64,000 bases of DNA from Meandrina meandrites (Eukaryota > Cnidaria > Anthozoa > Scleractinia > Meandrinidae), in the NCBI GenBank assembly GCA_963693305.1, contig OY855912.1, positions 7,971,001 to 8,035,000 of the forward strand, read 5' to 3'. The notes below the pieces were generated by a model, which worked only from the letters and a program-made list of their open reading frames with translations, searched no databases and was not told where the DNA came from. The position numbers and the translations under genes were made by a program. Positions 57,544 through 64,000 of the stretch are shown piece after piece; the first letter of the stretch is position 1, and the number at the start of each line of letters is the position of its first letter.

Positions 57544-60022
57544 GTAAGTGTAGGGTCATTTAAGAATACTTCTCAAACTCATTAATAATTCATTAAGTTA
57601 ACTTCCAATCACGAGATGTATACCACATCACGTGCATGCATTTGGATACCCAATGAAAAACAGTATACCAATCTCCAGTGAGAGTGGTATATACCACTAC
57701 GTTATGCACATCGACAACTTGCACAAAACAATGAATATTTATTAGTCCGTAGTAACCTTGAAATTTTTTAACAATACAACTCATGAAATCCGAAATAGTA
57801 CAACAATTCCTTTAATACAGATAGCGTCGGATACTAAATACTATTACATGAATTGTTTTTGGTGGATACATCTCTTCGTTCTTTTTGCTCTACTTCAATG
57901 ACAAATTTGCTTCGAAACCTAATGCAAATTGTAATCTCTAAACGGGCCTCCTGAAAGAATGGAAATTTTTCTCCACCTGAGTTCTTTGCCATTGTTTAAA
58001 AACGTTAACACGTATTTGTTTTTATACCTTGTTGACGGGGAATACGGCTTTCTTGACTTAATTTTCTTCCTCGTAAACCATTTTCGGTTCCTAAACTACG
58101 CCGCTCCTTCCTCGCTCATGGCTGGGACGCTAATGAATCATGCATGCAATCGCGTTCTCACAGAAAAGGGCAAAAATATGACACTGCATAATTTCTTATT
58201 GTTTCATTTGACAAAACATGTCACTGCATTTGTTGCATTTGAGAAGTTATTTCCAAAACTCGAGCTCGTGTTTCATCGTGGTATCCAAACACCTCGCAAC
58301 AATAAAAGCACTCGGCCTACGGCCTCGTGCTTTCATTTGTTTCTCGGTGTTTGGATACCCCGATGAAACACTCGCTCTCGTTTTGGAAATAGTACTTCAT
58401 GGTAAAGTTTTCCGAACAGTACTGCATGGTTAAATAGGCCATTTCTCAGTTACCTTCTGCCTCTGTCTGTCTTTTTAGTTTTATTTTGTCTTTGTAACGC
58501 ATAGATCACATTTGAAGAGTGGCACTATTTAAAACGTTGAAAATTTGCATATGGACGAGATGAGGTTATTATGGTGACTGAACACAGTTTTCCAATCTTT
58601 GGAGTACCTATCCTTTATTTTTCTCTCATTTTCTTTCCAAACCACTACAGCTGATAAGCTCTAAATTGGCAGGTCACAATTTAAGCTACTCAGTATTCGT
58701 AATTTTTGCATGCCACTTAAGAGAGGATCCACCTGAAAACCATGCAATATTAAAATTTGAGTCTACATCGACCCTCTCAGATTTTGTTTATATTTTGCAT
58801 GGAGTTACATATTGAGGTGCTAATACTATAGGTAGAACATTATCGCCAGATTATTTAACGTGTGGAAGATATCGTGGTTAACGCGTCCATGATCAGTTTT
58901 CAGCCAAAAAATACCCAAATTTTGACCGATCTTTCAGCGAAAATATCTCTTAAAGCATTGAAGCTTTCCACATCAAAACACCAGTGTTATTAATATAACC
59001 AAATACAATTTCAATGATACCATCAAGATTATCAATTACTTTCTGGTTTGGAATTAAACCTATTTTAAAAATAAGGTCTTGTGGGCAATGTGTGACGGTA
59101 AAGATTTTAGGGTAAAATTACGTTTGAATATCGCCGATGCGGCATTGTTTAAAGACTTTCATTAGCCACTATTTTATGAAACTTTTATCGGATAACAAAT
59201 TAAAATCAATAAAAGTCTGTAAAGTTGAAACTACACATGTGATTTAAATGTACAAAGATGTGCTACACGTTAGTGCAGGAACTCAAATCTTTACAACGAA
59301 TTTCATAACATGATGGATAGGTCGGCTGAGGACACAGAAATACCGCTTAAATAAATCCAATAAAACGTTTAATATCTAAAATAGCTATCGATGTTAAGTG
59401 TCTTGTAATATAGTGCCTTTAGGACAGACTTACGGAGTGGAATGAAGATAAACAAGTCACTTCCCATGTTCATCGATCGACTTCAGGCTTATCTTCTCGA
59501 GCAGCTTGATTCAGGAAGAGAAACCCTCTGCCACTTCTGCCTGGCCGGTAGTCATAACCTTCACAAACAATCCCGCAAGGCTTATAGATGCGACTTGTCC
59601 CGTAAATGAATGTCTCAGTGCAACAAATTTTGCAAGATTCTTTTCACCCGGCGCCATCTTGTTTCAGACTAGTACCCAGTCTCTGAAAACTCGCTTAAAT
59701 TTATCATTGGATCCACACAGTATCCGCGCTGGCACACAAATAACATAATTGATTAGAAACATTTGCCAATGGAAAACCCCTGCCAACACGATCTTGACTA
59801 AAACGCTACGAGGATTGGATCAGTAACATACGAGTGGCATACCATTTTTTGTGGGTCCATACGAATACAAACGAGACCAGGCGAACGCACACGAGTTATG
59901 AGCATGAAATCTATAATTCTTTGACCTATCTGTTTTCCTTCGACATTAATTGGTTTATTTATCAATAATAATTGTTAGTAATCGTAACTACAACGACATT
60001 TTCGAATTTTTTTTTTTACTTG
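57544..60022. other. Region without supported gene
   Basis: Holds a hairpin element (58269-58370) and a MITE terminus (58436-58480). On the minus strand, an ATGGCGCCGGG in good context at 59657 opens 45 codons (MAPGEKNLAKFVALRHSFTG...) and could be a first exon, but no partner exon was found. Confidence 0.4.
58269..58370. repeat. Nested hairpin element
   Basis: TGTTTCATCGTGGTATCCAA pairs with TTGGATACCCCGATGAAACA. Within the loop, AAAGCACTCGGCC pairs with GGCCTCGTGCTTT, giving a two-tier hairpin of about 100 bases. Confidence 0.82.
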
Positions 60023-60473
60023 GGGGCCATTTACATGGAAAGAGGATGATCCCAGCACTAGGATCATCCTCCTTTCATGTAAAATAGAATGATCCTAGTG
60101 CTAGTGTCATCCTAGTACTCGGATCATCCGAGCCGATATGTTTTCAGCTTTCAGTTTACATGTGAACGGTTGCATTTGGCCCTAGCGCTAGGATCACCCC
60201 TCATCTCGATAGGATGATCCTAACGCTAGGATGATCCTAGCACTAGGGCCAAATGCAACCGTTCACATGTAAATTGAAAGCTGAAAACATATCGCGCTCG
60301 GATGATCCTAGTATTAGGATGATCCTAGCGCTAGGTAAGGATCATTCTATTTTACATGAAAGGAGGATGATCCTAGTGCTGGGATGATCTTAGCACTAGG
60401 ATCATTCTATTTTACATTAACGGAGGATGATCCTAGTGCTAGGATCATTCTCTTTCCATGTAAATGGGGCCTT
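60023..60473. mobile_element. 451-bp palindromic element made of GATCCTAG/CTAGGATC units
   Basis: GGGGGCCATTTACATGGAAAG at the left and CTTTCCATGTAAATGGGGCC at the right are inverted ends. The whole element folds on itself: CAGCTTTCAGTTTACATGTG pairs with CACATGTAAATTGAAAGCTG. It contains at least nine copies of a short palindrome of the type GATCCTAGYRCTAGGATC. No ORF. Confidence 0.88.
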
Positions 60474-63400
60474 AGTTTTCACGCTAGCAGCCAGAGCAGC
60501 TATAAAACTCTCTACTATCCAAGGGTCCAGCAACACGGTGTTCCGACAACAAAGCTCGCGTAGTGCTGAGCATGCCCGCGCTCTTTATTTGATTTCTCCT
60601 TGTACCTGAATAATCCTTAACAGTTATATCCTGTTATATTCAGCCGTCAATGTCGTAGGCTTAGACCACATCCCGCAAGATCGAGCAGGATAGTTGTTTT
60701 ATTATTCAACAAATTGTCAACGAAAAATGTTTTACACCTAGAAATAACGTGCATGGTTATGCATATGCGGCGCTTGAACGATGTTCTTACAACCTGCAAA
60801 CAATCATCAAAGGCGCATGAGCAGATCTTCTCATTTTGAGCTCGCCAAAATAATCTCAGCAAGAGAGAGTTCGATACTATTCCTTTTTTTATAGCAGTCG
60901 AAGACGATTTCTCAGTTGTTTCCTCAAAGGGGGAAAACATTTTGTCAACATGGCATGGTTGTTGTAAAATTGAATCCCGACGGTAATGGCAATGAAGATG
61001 TGGCGATCGAAATTTCAACGTGCAGGCTTACTTCGACATAAGAACCTGTGAATTTTTTCTTTGTTTTGAAGCTTAATTGTTTCCCTGCTCCATTGTTTCA
61101 TGACTCTTTGTTGTCTTGGACGTTCTTTGTTTTACGTCACTGGTGAAGTCCAGATAAATCGTGGATCATTTATTTGCAGTTAAATACGCGACGACGACGA
61201 ATTTTTCGGACTTTAGTCATGCATTAATTTTTTCAGTGGAGATAGTTCTGACCGCTTAACAAACACTGAATGCAACTACGATATCGCTGCCCTGGTTGCT
61301 CTAGTTCCCATTTCGCGGGAAAATATGGCTTGCTGCCACACTATCGAAAAACCGCTGACTTGGACGTGAATTGATCGCGTTGCAATTAATGAGAGCATCG
61401 TTATTCTGTCCCAGACCTCCAACCCCCCCCCCCCCCCCCCACTACTGCTACGCATATTTAACAATTATCTTGCGAAATCGCGCAGAAATGGCCACCGAAA
61501 AATATTTTACAGCTAAGATAATTCTGGTAGTTAACAGAAAAAAAGTTGGGGGGGGGGGTGAGGTGGGGAGGGCTCCGAGCCCCTCCCATGGATTCGCAAC
61601 TGGGAGTGATCAAACAAATTGGAGAAACGCGGGGCCGTCGTCAATCACGCGTATGATTCCAAGCCATTACTTTTACCACCTCCTCTATATATCTAGATAC
61701 ACTTATGAGACACTTCATATTGCAGATCAACGTGTTATCTGGAAATTTTAAAACATAGAGTTAATATATAAATTGAAGGAAGACTCAGAAGGAGTAGCAA
61801 TAAACCGTAAATTAACAAGGATAGCTACGAATGAGGGAAATTAAAGTAGATAACGAACGCCAAACTTGAACGGATGTAGCTCTTCTGAATCATCACCAAC
61901 CTTTATTGAGTCACGTGATCTGCTGTTTGTCAGACATCTCCAGCCACCTGCCACTTTGAACGCGAGGGGGCTTCGGAGCAATGTTGTGGTTACATGAATT
62001 CACTGTCACTTAGTTTCAAGATATTAACGTCCTAAAGAACATTGAGCATAACTAATCATTTTTTCCAAACGGAGTTTCATTATAACGTGAAGAACGTGGG
62101 TAGGATTGGTAGGTGTCCTGTTTTAAGTCGCCGACATAACGTGGATCTGAAAACCACAAATACCAGACGAAAGGTCTTTCAAAAGCCTTGTTACCATCCC
62201 CCGGTCCCTAACCCCTCGCAATTTATTTTCTCTTGCACGCAACACACCCTACACATGCAACACACCCTACGCCCTCTTGCGCCCCCGCTGGGGACGAAGT
62301 TCTCAGTGAAAAGATATACATGATTATTGTCATGGGATGTTTGCATGCTTTGTTACTTTACTTTTACTTTACTTTTAATCATAAGTTTGCTTGCTTTGCT
62401 CTTTTTTGTGTAGTTCTTCAACGGTACAAGCGTTGTCGCCTTGTCTTTGCTATGACTAGATACATCGCACTTTTCCTTGGAATAACCTCTATACGAGTAT
62501 TTAAACGAAGTCAAGGCGATCGCAATGTGATCTGATTCGAAGTGAAATTTGAGACAAGAAATTCGAGACGAACAAAATACCGCTGATGCCACAATTCCGA
62601 CTGTCACGCAATCAACTATTGTCGATGTTTCATCGTAAAACGACAGCACCAAAAACCACTTATGCCGCTGCTTTCGACCGGATGGAAATGACTTTGCGAT
62701 AGGAAAATATTTTTTATATGTGTCGAGCAAAATTACGGGACCGCATACTAAAATAAGCTGGTTCTCACGACGGTGGATTTTTGATGTGACGCTGCCAACG
62801 TGTTTTGATAACATCAGTTCAGCATAATAACTGTGGCTGTGGAAATACCACAGAATGAAGTTTACACACCAAGTGGACTTCGCCAAACTCCCTTTAAGGA
62901 ATGACTTCTTAAATCTACGATGCTTGCTTGTGGGAAAGCCCAGCAGTCACCTTGGTGCGGCACGACCAACGGGCCGGTATGAATTTGTATAATATTTCGT
63001 TTCAATATAATTTGTTGTGCTCAATGCTACCAGCTAACGGCTTTTAGAAGTTAAAACTTCTAACAATTTAAATATTTTCTTACAAAACTATGTCTTGCTT
63101 CTTTAATCAACATTCCATTTAGTAAATTGTTTATGAACACTAAGTTATCACGATTTCCGTGTTGAGCTCATTTGCATATCACCACGGAGTAAACGGTATT
63201 TTGTTGAATGCAAACCATTCATTCCTCTTAACTTTACAGAGTTTTTACTTTATAAACAGAATTATCATTCCCTTGACAATCTATAGATAGTTTTAAATTC
63301 GATTTAAAAAACGCCGCATCTCTACAAACAACGGCTTTTGAGACCCCACCGTATTGACATGAATTGAATAGGGAGAATTAAAATTTTGCTTATAGCCAAA

Positions 63401-64000
63401 CGAAATAAATGACACAAGTTAACTTGACGTCATTCTATTGTTAAGGGTTAGGACTGTCCTGTGTAGAAATTTCGCTTAATTTGTTCTCATTTTAAACTTG
63501 TGGCAGGTAATCAAACATGCTGTATATTTTAACCTCAAATTTGAACACTTTCCACTGTCTGACAGTTTGATTGACATTTCTCCAAAACAATAGACAATGG
63601 AACCAAACTGTTGCACCTGGTTGATGTACTAGTGAAGTTACACAAGTGTGCCAAATTTGAGGGAAATCGGTGAGGTGCACTGTAGACTCGCTTGCATGGT
63701 TCTCATGTGGACTCACTCTTAAGACCATGTTGCATTCCCATGGTAACCCAGCTAAATATAAATCAACCAAAAAATTTGAATTGCTCGATTTTAGAAAATT
63801 CAGTCATTAGATTTTTTTCATCGTTTGAATACAACAAACTGGCATTTTAACATTGAAGTACCATAATAAAGTTTTAACAGAGGGAATTTCAATTTTTTGT
63901 TGCTTTAAGTTTTCCCATAATGTCCAAGAATGTTTTTAATTTTTAGTAATCAGTAGTTTTCTTGCTTCCTGAAGTAAAACATAATTTTTTTAAAATTCTA
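60474..64000. other. Right end of window, no supported gene
   Basis: Contains C and G runs at 61422-61440 and 61548-61558 and short direct repeats at 62233-62270 (CAACACACCCTAC). The minus-strand open frame at 62353-62886 (177 codons, no ATG at its start) resembles no family I know. Nothing else is supported. Confidence 0.45.

Noticed and set aside
59520..59657. Minus-strand first exon starting ATGGCGCCGGG
   Set aside because: Good start context, but it stops after 45 codons and no downstream partner exon was found; not enough to call a gene.
62353..62886. Minus-strand 177-codon open frame near the right edge
   Set aside because: Open, but lacks an ATG at its start and any known motif. Mentioned only as an unsupported frame.

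Overview
This window is nuclear DNA from an animal. Its genes carry GT-AG introns, AATAAA poly(A) signals, and metazoan families (BTB-Kelch, SOCS, LRR receptor, SHMT). It is AT-rich and dense in MITEs, foldback elements and tRNA-derived SINEs. The mixture looks cnidarian, most likely an anthozoan such as a coral or anemone. That placement is inference from gene style and repeat style, not from a database match.

Layout, left to right. (1) 1198-5412, + strand: the 3' four exons of a Kelch-like (KLHL) adaptor; its BTB exon lies off the left edge. (2) 6035-7120: three abutting copies of one MITE family. (3) 8470-9036, +: an intronless SOCS gene (SH2 plus SOCS box), with STAT-type TTCN3GAA sites upstream and a short overlapping uORF. 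(4) 13072-17124: a 4.05-kb foldback-type DNA element with ~320-bp terminal inverted repeats, a perfect 7-bp target duplication, inverted GGTGGTCAGGGT minisatellites inside the termini, and a decayed non-LTR reverse transcriptase in its core. (5) 17354-22967: a 5.6-kb DNA transposon whose ends match as inverted repeats and carry RGCTACGY minisatellite arrays in opposite orientation. It holds two divergent genes: a Merlin/IS1595(ISXO2)-type DDE transposase on + and a DUF3987-like P-loop NTPase on -. The transposase reading frame is split just before its catalytic Glu by a ~593-bp MITE. (6) 23403-30758, +: a complete cytosolic-type serine hydroxymethyltransferase in three coding exons, with a 400-bp near-perfect palindrome in intron 2. 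(7) 35408-45740, +: a 13-exon type I membrane LRR protein with a Thr/Ser mucin-like stalk, an architecture like GPIb-alpha; most LRRs are single 72-nt phase-2 exons. (8) 47377-52764, +: a five-exon unrecognised ~231-aa protein whose promoter has a perfect RFX X-box, suggesting a ciliary role. (9) 54.3-57.5 kb, +: exons of a further unrecognised gene. (10) 57.5-64 kb: repeat-rich DNA including a 451-bp palindromic element built from GATCCTAGYRCTAGGATC-like units.

The host genes are unrelated housekeeping, signalling and receptor genes and form no operon-like unit. The most unusual item is the two-gene transposon directly upstream of the SHMT promoter. The two large elements at 13-23 kb are only ~230 bp apart and share a design of inverted subterminal minisatellites.
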